Origin: Silicimonas sp.
GTDB taxonomy: Bacteria; Pseudomonadota; Alphaproteobacteria; Rhodobacterales; Rhodobacteraceae
Direction of reading: 5' to 3'
DNA length: 64,000 nt
NCBI GenBank assembly: GCA_022820365.1
Contig: JAJEFO010000061.1
Span: 58,610 to 122,609 of the forward strand
Shown here piece after piece: positions 25,501 to 33,763 of the stretch. Both the position numbers and the translations under genes were made by a program. Position 1 is the first letter of the stretch; each line of letters starts with the position of its first letter. The notes beneath the pieces were generated by a model. The model worked only from the letters and a program-made list of their open reading frames with translations. It was not told the DNA's origin and ran no database searches.

Positions 25501-26397
25501 CTATTTCATGCCGGTCATCGTGATGCCTTCGATGAACCGCCGCTGCGCCAGCAGGAATATGATGACCAGCGGCAGGACGATGACTGTCGTCGCAGCCATC
25601 ATTGGACCGTATTCGTTGCCGTCGAGGTCGGACTTGAACATCCGCAAGCCCAAGGGCGGGGTCATCAGGTCGCGGTTTCCAGTAATGACGACACGCGGCC
25701 AGTAATAGTCGTTCCAGTGAGCAACGACCGAGAATATGCCAAAGGCCAGAAGTGCGGGTATCGCAGTGGGCAGCATGACGCGCCAGACGATGGCAAATTC
25801 GCTCATCCCGTCCATGCGGGCAGCGTCGATCAGATCGTCAGGCACAGTCATGAAGAACTGGCGCATTAGGAAGATCCCGAAGACCGAGATCGTCCAAGGT
25901 ATGATCAGTGCGGCATAGGTGTTGGTTAGCCCCACCTTGGCCAGCATGATGTACAAGGGCAGTGCAATGGCGTGGACCGGAATCAGCAAACAGAAGATCA
26001 CGAGGCCGAATACGACATCCCTTCCCCAGAATTTCAGTTTTGAAAGCGCATAGGCGCATGGCAGCGCGACCAGAACCTGAATGACGAAAATCGACACCGT
26101 CACAAAGACTCCGTTCAGCATGTATCGCACCAGCGGCGCTTCGCTGAATGCGGCCGTGTAATTGTAGACGATGGGTCGCATATCGCATTCTTCGGCCGGC
26201 TTGCCGGCCTTGATGCACCGGCGGTCGGTCATGATTTCCTGGCTGCCGACAAACCCGCCGGTGTTGGATTCGATCTCGGCCGGAGATTTCAGCGAATAGG
26301 ACAGCATCAGATAGAACGGCAGCAGCACGACTATCGCGCCGGCCAGCAGCACGCTGTGTTTAAGGAACTCTCCCAGCCAGTTAGTTCGCGCCATCAT
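25501..26397 (-). CDS. CUT1 ABC transporter permease (UgpE-like)
   Basis: 298 residues with six predicted membrane helices. A periplasmic loop after helix 1 contains two cysteines (DRRCIKAGKPAEECD, about residues 57-71), which is longer than usual for the family. The EAA motif is DAARMDGMSEFAIVWRVMLP near residue 190, the ATPase-coupling loop. It overlaps the partner permease gene by ATGA and forms the channel with it. Confidence 0.9.
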   Translation of the reverse strand: MMARTNWLGEFLKHSVLLAGAIVVLLPFYLMLSYSLKSPAEIESNTGGFVGSQEIMTDRRCIKAGKPAEECDMRPIVYNYTAAFSEAPLVRYMLNGVFVTVSIFVIQVLVALPCAYALSKLKFWGRDVVFGLVIFCLLIPVHAIALPLYIMLAKVGLTNTYAALIIPWTISVFGIFLMRQFFMTVPDDLIDAARMDGMSEFAIVWRVMLPTAIPALLAFGIFSVVAHWNDYYWPRVVITGNRDLMTPPLGLRMFKSDLDGNEYGPMMAATTVIVLPLVIIFLLAQRRFIEGITMTGMK

Positions 26398-27347
26398 GCG
26401 TAATGCACTCTTCTGTTGACGAAATAGACTTGGATCAGGGTCAGGATCAGAACGAAGCCCAGAAAGACGATGGTGATGGCCGAACCGATGCCAAGCAGGT
26501 TCTGTTTCACGCCCTTTTCGAACATCGCGTAGACCATCACATATGTGGATTTCGACGGACCGCCGCGGGTCAGTGCCTCGACCGTATCAAAGACCTGGAA
26601 CGAACGGATCGACGAAATCGTGACGACAAAGACATTGGTGGGTCCCAGCATCGGCCAGGTCACCAGACGGAAGCGCTCCCAGGCACTGTCGGCCCCGTCC
26701 ATATGGGCGGCCTGATAGAGTTCTCTGGGCACCGATGTCAGCCCGGCCAGATAGAGCACCATGTTGAACCCGAAGCCCTGCCAGATTCCGATGAAAGCGA
26801 TCGTGCCCAGCGCATAGTTCTTGTCGCCCAGCCACAGCGGGAAGTCCTCGGCGCAGGCGTGGCCGTACCAGCTCTGCAACGGATCACCGCCCAGCCAAGA
26901 TCCTGACAGCAACGCGTGCAACCAGCCGACATCGCAGCCCGAGCGCAGGATGTCATTTACGACGCCGACGATCGGATGCAGGGCAAATTCCCACACGATC
27001 GCCATCGCAAGCAAGGTCGCCATGACTGGCAGAAAGAAGACGGCCTTGTAAAGCTCGCCGCCGATGCGAAGGCTGGCAATCAGCAACGCAGCGCCCAGAC
27101 CAAGCGCCACTGATATCGGCACGACCAACAAGACATAGGTCAGTGAAGCCGTGAACATTTTCTTGTAAGTCGAACGGCTTACGAGCCTGTCATAGTTTTC
27201 GACACCGATCCAGTTGAAGCTCGGATTCCCCAGATTGTAGTCGGTGAATGACAAGACCGCGGCGACGAAGACTGGGAGAATCAGCAGCCCCATCATCAAT
27301 ATGATGGCCGGCCCGATGAACCAAAGATGAACCCGCGAGCGCCCCAT
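26394..27347 (-). CDS. CUT1 ABC transporter permease (UgpA-like)
   Basis: 317 residues with six membrane helices. The EAA loop is QAAHMDGADSAWERFRLVTW near residue 218. Between helices 3 and 4 is an extra periplasmic segment with two cysteines (GCDVGW and CAEDFPLW), matching the cysteine-bearing loop in the partner permease. The start overlaps the ATPase stop (TGATG), so it is translationally coupled. Confidence 0.9.
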   Translation of the reverse strand: MGRSRVHLWFIGPAIILMMGLLILPVFVAAVLSFTDYNLGNPSFNWIGVENYDRLVSRSTYKKMFTASLTYVLLVVPISVALGLGAALLIASLRIGGELYKAVFFLPVMATLLAMAIVWEFALHPIVGVVNDILRSGCDVGWLHALLSGSWLGGDPLQSWYGHACAEDFPLWLGDKNYALGTIAFIGIWQGFGFNMVLYLAGLTSVPRELYQAAHMDGADSAWERFRLVTWPMLGPTNVFVVTISSIRSFQVFDTVEALTRGGPSKSTYVMVYAMFEKGVKQNLLGIGSAITIVFLGFVLILTLIQVYFVNRRVHYA

Positions 27348-28504
27348 CAGCTTGTCTTTCGCATCAGCTGAGGTTCTGCCAGTGCCACCCGTTTGCCGTC
27401 AGCGCCGAACACACGCGCCATGCCGACTTCGCCGGTGAACCAGACGTCTTCACCGACATCCGCAAAATCGGCCTCGTGGGGCTTGGCCCGAATCACGGCC
27501 TTGCCCTCGATGCCCTCGACCGCCAGGTGCAAAAAGACATCCGAGCCCAGGTTTTCCTTGTATGTCAGCCGCCCCGAGAAGCAGGCACCATTATCTGCGG
27601 GCTGAATGTGCAGATGTTCGGGGCGAAACCCGACCGACAAGGGCCCTTCGGAGGGCACCGCCAGCGCCTCCTCCACGGCCACCCCCAGGGCGGTGATCCG
27701 CCCGGCGCTGTCGCCTCGCCCGGGCAGGATGTTCATTTTCGGACTTCCGATGAACTCGGCCACGCGGATGTCTCGCGGGTCCTCATAGACTTCATCGGGC
27801 GGACCGAGCTGCAGAATGTCCCCGTCCATCATCACCGCCATGCGATCTGACATCGTCAGCGCTTCGGCCTGATCGTGGGTGACATAGACGAACGTGGCCC
27901 CGAGTTCGCGGTGCAACTCGGACAATTCGGCGCGCATGTGAACCCGCAAGGCCGCGTCGAGATTGGACAACGGTTCATCCATCAGGAAGGCGGCCGGATT
28001 CCTGACCATGGCCCGGCCTAGGGCCACGCGTTGCCTTTGTCCGCCGGAAAGCTGGCCGGGCTTGCGGTGCAAAAGCGGCTCGATCTTGAGGGTCTCGGCC
28101 GCCTTTCGCACGTCGTCTTCGATCTTGGACATTTTGGCGCGGCGCCCTGGTGCAAGGTACCCCAAGAGCGGAATTCTCTGCCAAAAGTTCATGTCCCGCA
28201 GCTGCAGCGGGGTCACGAGGTTCTGCCGCACCGTAAGATGCGGATATAGCGCGTAGGATTGAAACACCATTGCCAGATCGCGGCGACTGGGACGAACCTC
28301 ATTGACCACTCTGCCGTCGATTTCGACGTCGCCTGTCGTTTGAGACTCCAACCCGGCGATGATCCGGAGCGTGGTCGACTTTCCGCACCCCGAAGGGCCG
28401 ACGAGCGTCAAATACTCGCCATCGGCAATGTCCAGATCGATGCCGTTCAGAACTCTGAGAGTACCATATGTCTTGGTCACTTGGCGAAGCACGATACCAG
28501 CCAA
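27347..28504 (-). CDS. CUT1 ABC transporter ATPase (UgpC/MalK-like), TTG start
   Basis: 385 residues from TTG 28504. GGAGG lies seven bases before this TTG, and starting there gives [14 protein letters not shown], the normal N-terminus of UgpC-type ATPases; the upstream ATG at 28528 has no ribosome site. Walker A is GPSGCGKST near residue 37, signature LSGGQRQR, Walker [13 protein letters not shown] and H-loop [12 protein letters not shown]-terminal TOBE-type domain (about 240-385) follows. An insert after the Q-loop (about 100-130) resembles that of related CUT1 ATPases. It is the first gene of the operon, divergent from the LysR gene. Confidence 0.92.
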   Translation of the reverse strand: MAGIVLRQVTKTYGTLRVLNGIDLDIADGEYLTLVGPSGCGKSTTLRIIAGLESQTTGDVEIDGRVVNEVRPSRRDLAMVFQSYALYPHLTVRQNLVTPLQLRDMNFWQRIPLLGYLAPGRRAKMSKIEDDVRKAAETLKIEPLLHRKPGQLSGGQRQRVALGRAMVRNPAAFLMDEPLSNLDAALRVHMRAELSELHRELGATFVYVTHDQAEALTMSDRMAVMMDGDILQLGPPDEVYEDPRDIRVAEFIGSPKMNILPGRGDSAGRITALGVAVEEALAVPSEGPLSVGFRPEHLHIQPADNGACFSGRLTYKENLGSDVFLHLAVEGIEGKAVIRAKPHEADFADVGEDVWFTGEVGMARVFGADGKRVALAEPQLMRKTS

Positions 28505-28635
28505 GGTTCTTCCTCCCTGAAGGGACATGTTTTGGGCAGGCCAGACATCCCTTCGCTGCTGTTCGTCAGGCGGGGCCCATGTGCCTTGGGCTGCATCTTG
28601 CTACCGGCCATCATCATCTGTAAAATACTAATATG

Positions 28636-28650
28636 TGAGCTTTAATCTCA
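28636..28650. promoter_or_regulatory. candidate LysR operator
   Basis: The inverted repeat TGAG-N7-CTCA lies 13 bases before the LysR start, in the divergent region shared with the transporter operon. LysR regulators bind short interrupted dyads here. The match is short, so this is tentative. Confidence 0.35.
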
Positions 28651-28662
28651 GGTTTTCTTATA

Positions 28663-29607
28663 ATGACGCCGTTCCGACAGCTGACCTATGTGGTAGCCGT
28701 GGCTGACCACGGCAGCATTCAGGCTGCCTCGAAGTACCTAGCCATATCCCAACCGGCGATCAGCGCGGCAATCCAGAAGGTCGAGCACGAATATCAGTTG
28801 AAGGTCTTCATCCGCGAACGCCCACACCGGCTCGTCGTCTCACCGGTCGGACAGCGCTTCATCGCTCAGGCACGGCGGTTTCTCGAAGCCGCGCAGGAAT
28901 TCGACAGCGATGCCCGCAATCTCAGGCATTCGCCGCAAGGCGTGATTCAGGTTGGCTGCTTCATGCCGACGGCCGCCTTCATCATTCCAATTATCCTCAA
29001 AGGGTTACGTGATCGCAGCCTGGATATCTCGTTGCAGGTGCACGAGGCGGATCTGGATGAATTGAACAACTTGCTCGCGCAGGGAACCATCGACGTTGCG
29101 CTGACCTACAACATGGCGCCCAGTCCGGCGATCGAGTTCGAACCCCTCATGGAGTCATCGCCCTACGTTCTGATTTCAAAAGACGATCCCTTGGCCCGGC
29201 AGGACAGCATCTCGCTCACGCAACTGGTCAAACGTGACATGGTCTCGCTGAGCCTACCAATCACGCAGCAGTTCTTTCTGTCATTTTTCTCGCAACTGAA
29301 TCTGCGCCCCAAAATCAAGCATCAGACCAAGTCCTATGAGCTTGTGCGCAGTCTCGTAGGTGCCGGCGAGGGGTACGCGATCCTGATCATGCGCCCAGTC
29401 AACGAGCGAGCCTATGACGGCAACGAATTGGCTTATGTTCCGCTGTCGGGCGACATCCCGAAATCGCACTATGGGCTCGCCTTTACCAATCGATCGGTTC
29501 CAACACGGCTGGTAGAGATATTTTCCGACGTCTGTCGCGAGCTGCTGGTCACGGAAAAGAAAGCTGAAAAATACTATGTCAGTTCGACCTCAGGAAACTC
29601 TGGTTGA
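28663..29607 (+). CDS. LysR-family transcriptional regulator
   Basis: 314 residues. An N-terminal winged helix-turn-helix (TYVVAVADHGSIQAASKYL, then ISQPAISAAIQKVE) is followed by a linker helix and a two-lobed effector domain (about 90-300, with GVIQVGCFMPTA and ALTYNMAPSP). It is divergent from the CUT1 transporter/enzyme operon with about 160 bases between starts, the normal arrangement for a LysR protein that senses the substrate or an intermediate and controls the operon and itself. The inducer is unknown. Confidence 0.92.
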   Translation: MTPFRQLTYVVAVADHGSIQAASKYLAISQPAISAAIQKVEHEYQLKVFIRERPHRLVVSPVGQRFIAQARRFLEAAQEFDSDARNLRHSPQGVIQVGCFMPTAAFIIPIILKGLRDRSLDISLQVHEADLDELNNLLAQGTIDVALTYNMAPSPAIEFEPLMESSPYVLISKDDPLARQDSISLTQLVKRDMVSLSLPITQQFFLSFFSQLNLRPKIKHQTKSYELVRSLVGAGEGYAILIMRPVNERAYDGNELAYVPLSGDIPKSHYGLAFTNRSVPTRLVEIFSDVCRELLVTEKKAEKYYVSSTSGNSG

Positions 29608-30183
29608 AGTCCGCCGCTGCAGCCGTTCGAGGCTGATGCACCCCGGCTCCATTCGTCACATTCTCGCGCGGCAGGGCATTGCGCATCGGCGCGCCGTTCC
29701 ATGTGCTCCAGGACAGGCGCTGCGTGTCGCTGCAGGTGATGAACAAGGTGGCGCAGTGACCGAGAGAATCTGGTTCAACTTCGAATTGGGCCAGCCTCAC
29801 CTGCACGCCTGTGCGTGCAGGAAATTCACTGACTGCCGGTTGCAAGGTACCCCGTGATTGCCCAGCAGTGCGGCAGTGGCCCCACGGTCGGCGGGTATGT
29901 GCCGTCTGTCAACGCCCGCCCCCGGACCGCACAGGCAGCATGTGGTGGAAAAAGTGCTGGGGAAACTGAACGGCGAGGACCAGATTCCTCGCTGCCTTGC
30001 CAGCGCTATCGCTTGCCCAGCCGGTACCTGCCGCTCGGGCCGATAAAGAGGCACCTGATTCCCGGTTCTGTTGTGTGACGATATGTTCAGACAATTCGGA
30101 GGCTTAGTGGTGACACGGATTCAAATTTGGTTGCTCCAGCTTTCCTGTCTTGTCCCGCAAGCACATTGTCTTGTTTGACTTTC
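29608..30183. other. 576 bp without a supported gene
   Basis: Between the LysR gene and tRNA-Thr. Overlapping short frames only. It holds copy 2 of the dispersed element at 30110-30149. Possibly old insertion debris next to the tRNA. Confidence 0.4.
30110..30149. repeat. dispersed element copy 2
   Basis: GTGACACGGATTCA, then AATTT, a variable spacer and TTTCCTGTC, as in copy 1 at 13156-13201. It lies 35 bases from the 3' end of tRNA-Thr. Confidence 0.35.
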
Positions 30184-30259
30184 TGGTGCCCCCAGAGAGA
30201 CTCGAACTCCCGACCCCCTGATTACAAATCAGATGCTCTACCAGCTGAGCTATAGGGGC
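30184..30259 (-). tRNA. tRNA-Thr (anticodon TGT)
   Basis: A 76-base cloverleaf on the minus strand with encoded CCA. The acceptor stem GCCCCTA pairs with TGGGGGC, the D arm is AGCTCAGCTGGTAGAGC, the anticodon loop TTTGTAA gives TGT, and the T arm GGGAG-TTCGAGT-CTCTC is intact. Discriminator base A. Confidence 0.95.
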
Positions 30260-30420
30260 ACGGCGGCGTCTCTAGCAACGCCAAGGCAGATGGGCAAGCG
30301 TGATCGAGACGCAAGACACGTGCGGCCCTGCCTATGGCACTCTGAATCCGTGGGGAGCGGGTTGAATGTGCGCATTCGCAGGGTAAGCCGCCAAAGCGAT
30401 CGCACATCCGAAGGCTGGAA

Positions 30421-30442
30421 CAAGGCCGGAAAATCGGCCTTG
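30421..30442. other. hairpin upstream of the Phd/VapC module
   Basis: The perfect 8-bp inverted repeat CAAGGCCG / CGGCCTTG has a 6-base loop and no T-tract. It could insulate the toxin-antitoxin operon from upstream transcription. Confidence 0.45.
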
Positions 30443-30459
30443 GGTGCTGCATATTGTGA

Positions 30460-30478
30460 CTACAATTGATAAATGTAG
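30460..30478. promoter_or_regulatory. candidate operator of the Phd/VapC operon
   Basis: The inverted repeat CTACA-N9-TGTAG lies 21 bases before the antitoxin start. Phd-type antitoxins bind such dyads. Short, hence tentative. Confidence 0.4.
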
Positions 30479-30499
30479 ATCATTCTTGGAGGGCGGCAA

Positions 30500-30763
30500 A
30501 TGTCTTATCAATACACGCTTCGCGACGCGAAAGCTCGCCTGTCCGAGTTGTTGGATCTCGCCGCCGCAGGAAACGTTGTGGAAATCACTCGGCAGGGAGC
30601 CAAAAAGGGCCGCTTCAATTTGGTTTCGGTTGAAGGAGCCTTCGGGCAGCGTCGGCCAGGCGCACTGAAAGGACGGATCGTGGTTCCGGAAACTTTCGAT
30701 GACGAAGATCCAGACATCATTGCTGGCTTCGAAGATTTGAGGTCCCGTGCGGATACTCGTTGA
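30500..30763 (+). CDS. Phd/YefM-family antitoxin
   Basis: 87 residues with GGAGG eight bases before the ATG. The N-terminal part (YTLRDAKARLSELLDLAAAGNVVEITRQGA) is the Phd/YefM DNA-binding fold. The C-terminal part (VVPETFDDEDPDIIAGF) is the acidic toxin-binding segment. The toxin gene starts 17 bases inside it. A dyad symmetry just upstream suggests autorepression. Confidence 0.88.
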   Translation: MSYQYTLRDAKARLSELLDLAAAGNVVEITRQGAKKGRFNLVSVEGAFGQRRPGALKGRIVVPETFDDEDPDIIAGFEDLRSRADTR

Positions 30764-31127
30764 TACGCAAGCCCTGCTCTGGTGGCTGATGGATTCGGAG
30801 AGGCTCGGATCGAAGGCGCGACGCATCTTCACCTCCGACGAACCGGTCGTCAGCCCGGTCGTATTGTGGGAAATCGCAATCAAGGCGAGCCTTGGTAAAC
30901 TCTCGGCGGACGTCTCCGAGATAAGCCGAGTCATCGCCGAACAGGGAATTGGGAGACTTGGTGTCTCGGACCGGCACATGATCAACCTGCAAGCCCTGCC
31001 CTTTCATCATCGCGACCCATTTGACCGAATGCTGATCGCGCAATGCGAAGCCGAATCCATGCCCCTTCTGACTTCGAACGCAAAGATCGCGCGCTACGGC
31101 ATAGCAATTCTCGACAGCACACAATGA
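30747..31127 (+). CDS. VapC-type PIN ribonuclease toxin
   Basis: 126 residues from GTG 30747. PIN residues are visible: RILVDTQALLWWL (Asp5), SPVVLWEIAIKASLGKL (Glu near 43), DPFDRMLIAQC (Asp near 92) and TSNAKIARYG. This is the classical length of VapC toxins, which cleave tRNA or rRNA. It forms a complete module with the overlapping Phd-type antitoxin next to tRNA-Thr. Confidence 0.88.
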   Translation: MRILVDTQALLWWLMDSERLGSKARRIFTSDEPVVSPVVLWEIAIKASLGKLSADVSEISRVIAEQGIGRLGVSDRHMINLQALPFHHRDPFDRMLIAQCEAESMPLLTSNAKIARYGIAILDSTQ

Positions 31128-31311
31128 AGCACAGACAAAAACAGTTGCGTGGCTTCACGCGCCAAAGTGAGTGACCAGGCGCTGTCCTGCCTCCAGGCCG
31201 CACAGCATGGCAATCCTGAACTCAATCACCGCCGGTTCCAGTCCAGAAAGCGGCGTCTAGGGTCGAACGGATTCGGGCCGCATCATCGCGGACGGCCACT
31301 ATGAAAACGCG

Positions 31312-32976
31312 TTACCGCGTATTCATCATCTGACGAGCCAGCAACGCAACGGCCGTCATGCTTACAAGGATGACCAGGATTGCAGACGGCGCCGCCTGCA
31401 CGATCTTCTCCAATGAAGCTTGCTCGTACGCCCGCGTCGCAAGTGTATCGAAATTGAATGGCCGGAGCAGCAGCGTCGCTGGGAGCTCCTTCACAGAATC
31501 CACGAATACCAGCAGTAGCGCCGTAGCCACCGACCCCCGGATCAGCGGCAGATAGACCCTGAGAAGCGTGCCACCGGCAGACTGGCCGAGTGTCCTGGCC
31601 GCCATGGGCAAGCTCGGCGCGACACGCGCGACGGCCGCATCCGCCGCACCCTGTCCAATGGCAAAGAACCTGACCGAGTATGCGTAGATCAGGGCCACGA
31701 CGCCTCCCGTCAGCAGCAATCCGGGATCCCAGCCAGTAACGCCGAGAATGCCGTCGGCCAGCGCGTTGTCGAACGCCGCCAACGGAATCAGCAAACCCAG
31801 TGCCAACACGGCTCCGGGCGCTGCATATCCGATCGTGGTGATCGGCAAGAGCATTTGTGGTCCCTGCCGCCCGGACAATCGCGTCCCGTATACAAGAAAC
31901 AGTGACGCCGTGACGGTCACGACGGCCGCCGCGCCCCCCACCATGAAGGTGTTTGCAAGCGCCGCGCCCAGTCCTGGCGCCAGCCATCCCTCGGAATTCG
32001 AGAGCGCATGGTTCCCCAAGACCGCGACCGGAAAGGCGAAGCCGGCCAAAAAAGGCAGCGCGCATGCCATTGAAGCCATCCAGCCCACGGCACCCGACAG
32101 CCCGATCCGCTCGATGCGGTGATCTGTCCGGGACATCCTGTGAAACTTCATGCGCCGACGGCTGGCCCGTTCGAGAACCACGAGAAAAAGGATCATCCCG
32201 AGAATTGTGCATGCAATCTGCGCAGCCCCGCCCGCGTTCCCGGCTTCCAGCCAGACGGTGAAGACCCCGGTCGTCAGTGTCTGCACGCCGAAGTAGTCAA
32301 CGGCACCAAAGTCGTTCACTGTTTCCATCATCACGATCGCCGTGCCGGCCATGATCGCCGGCCGGGCAAGCGGCAGCCCGATCCTCAGGAAGCGCCGCCG
32401 GAATCCCGCCCCGAGCGCGCGGGCGACCTCGTGGGCGCGTCCGGACTGCTCCCGAAACCCAGCCCGCGCAAGCAGGTAGACGTACGGATAGAGCGATGCG
32501 GTCAGTACGAAAATCGCGCCATAACGCGATCTGATTTCGGGAAAGCGGTAGTCGGCGGCACTTTCCCAAGCGAAGATCCCTCGCAGACTGGTTTGCACGG
32601 GTCCCGCATATTCAAGAAAGTCGACCAGCGCGTAGGCCCCAAGGTATCCCGGCACCGCCAGCGGAAAGAGAAGAAGCCACTCAAGCCATCTCGATCCGGG
32701 GAATCGGCAGCACACGATCAGCCAGGCAGTGCATGTCCCGATAATGGCCGACAGGAGGCCAACCGACGCCATGACGCTCAACGTGTTCGACAGATAGCGC
32801 GGCAAGGTCGTGGCCGCCAAGTGCCCCCAGATCGGTTCCGTCGGATGCGCCGCAATCCAGATGACGGAAATGATCGGCATGAGCACGAGCGCCGCTATCG
32901 CCAATGCCCCGAGACTCCACGCATCCGGCACAGGAAGGCGCATGCGGCGCATTAGTTGAGTGTTTCGCTCGGCCAT
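31312..32976 (-). CDS. two-lobed Fe(III)-type ABC transporter permease (FbpB/AfuB class)
   Basis: 554 residues with about twelve membrane helices in two homologous halves, each carrying an EAA-type loop (HEVARALGAGFRRRFLRIGLP near 190; PSLPMAARTLGQSAGGTLLR near 460). This duplicated layout is that of periplasmic-iron importers. No binding protein or ATPase gene lies nearby in the window, so the partners must be encoded elsewhere or the gene is orphaned. ATG 32976 is preferred over upstream in-frame starts because the membrane topology begins normally from it. Thiamine-type permeases have the same fold and are an alternative. Confidence 0.85.
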   Translation of the reverse strand: MAERNTQLMRRMRLPVPDAWSLGALAIAALVLMPIISVIWIAAHPTEPIWGHLAATTLPRYLSNTLSVMASVGLLSAIIGTCTAWLIVCCRFPGSRWLEWLLLFPLAVPGYLGAYALVDFLEYAGPVQTSLRGIFAWESAADYRFPEIRSRYGAIFVLTASLYPYVYLLARAGFREQSGRAHEVARALGAGFRRRFLRIGLPLARPAIMAGTAIVMMETVNDFGAVDYFGVQTLTTGVFTVWLEAGNAGGAAQIACTILGMILFLVVLERASRRRMKFHRMSRTDHRIERIGLSGAVGWMASMACALPFLAGFAFPVAVLGNHALSNSEGWLAPGLGAALANTFMVGGAAAVVTVTASLFLVYGTRLSGRQGPQMLLPITTIGYAAPGAVLALGLLIPLAAFDNALADGILGVTGWDPGLLLTGGVVALIYAYSVRFFAIGQGAADAAVARVAPSLPMAARTLGQSAGGTLLRVYLPLIRGSVATALLLVFVDSVKELPATLLLRPFNFDTLATRAYEQASLEKIVQAAPSAILVILVSMTAVALLARQMMNTR

Positions 32977-33155
32977 TGCGCATCGCCTATCTTGAAACAG
33001 GCGTGCCTGTCCAGTTGCGTTGAGCGCCGCTCCCGGACCGAATGCCACGCAAGATCTCTTGCCGATGCGGCAATCCGAAACGAGTCGTGTTCTCGAAAAC
33101 GTCCGTCAGACAAAGAAAAGTCCGCCCAGGCGCGGGTCAACGGACAAAGGCCGCG

Positions 33156-33401
33156 TCACATGCCCAGCGCTTCCTTGTACATCTGAAGGATTGCCTCTTC
33201 CTCGGCAACCTCGTTCTGGTCCCGCTTTCTCATGGCAATCAGTTTGCGCATGACCTTCGTGTCGTAACCACGTGATCCGGCCTCGGCCAGCACTTCCTTC
33301 TGCTGGCCGGTGACGACCACCCTCTCCTCCTCGAGCGTCTCGTAGCGCTCGATGAACTGGCGAAGTTCATCCGCCGCAACGCGATAGGTCTGTTCGGTCA
33401 T
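33156..33401 (-). CDS. DUF2312 (GapR-like) nucleoid protein
   Basis: 81 residues: YRVAADELRQFIERYETLEE, then VLAEAGSRGYDTKVMRKLIAMRKRD, a helical protein typical of DUF2312. The Caulobacter homologue GapR is an essential nucleoid-associated protein that clamps overtwisted DNA ahead of polymerases and helps topoisomerases. It is nearly universal in Alphaproteobacteria, which supports the taxonomic call. Starts at ATG 33401 with a weak purine-rich site. Confidence 0.92.
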   Translation of the reverse strand: MTEQTYRVAADELRQFIERYETLEEERVVVTGQQKEVLAEAGSRGYDTKVMRKLIAMRKRDQNEVAEEEAILQMYKEALGM

Positions 33402-33535
33402 GTCTTTCTCCGGCGGAAAATGCGTGTCAACGTCTGGCGCTCTTCGATATTCCGCAAGCATTGAGCCGACAAGGGTTGATCCGCTCCTGCACGCCTACTA
33501 TTCGGACACGCCAAAGATCTGTCACGTGAGGAAGC

Positions 33536-33751
33536 ATGGACATCCTTGTCTGGACAGGAGCCGCGGTGACGCTTGCCGGCGTTGCAAGCCTGGTCTGGTG
33601 CATTGTCGCGGTTCAGCGGGCTCGGCGCGAAGCGCTGGATGAATCAGCGATGAAGGCCAGGCTCCAGAAGGCGGTTGCCATGAACATGGGCGCGCTCATG
33701 CTGTCCTCAATCGGGCTGATGATGGTCGTCGTCGGCATACTGCTCGGATAG
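33536..33751 (+). CDS. small two-helix membrane protein, conserved-type hypothetical
   Basis: 71 residues: one N-terminal membrane helix (about 4-26), a basic cytosolic linker (RARREALDESAMKARLQK) and a second helix (about 48-70). No domain is recognised. Its clean start, two hydrophobic segments and end-to-tail position against the kinase gene suggest that it is real. It could be a structural or regulatory membrane peptide; no function can be assigned. Confidence 0.6.
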   Translation: MDILVWTGAAVTLAGVASLVWCIVAVQRARREALDESAMKARLQKAVAMNMGALMLSSIGLMMVVVGILLG

Positions 33752-33763
33752 GGACGTCGAGCC

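Noticed and set aside
31283..32212. 309-codon minus-strand frame
   Set aside because: Out-of-frame overlap with the Fe(III)-type permease; Arg/Gly-rich shadow.
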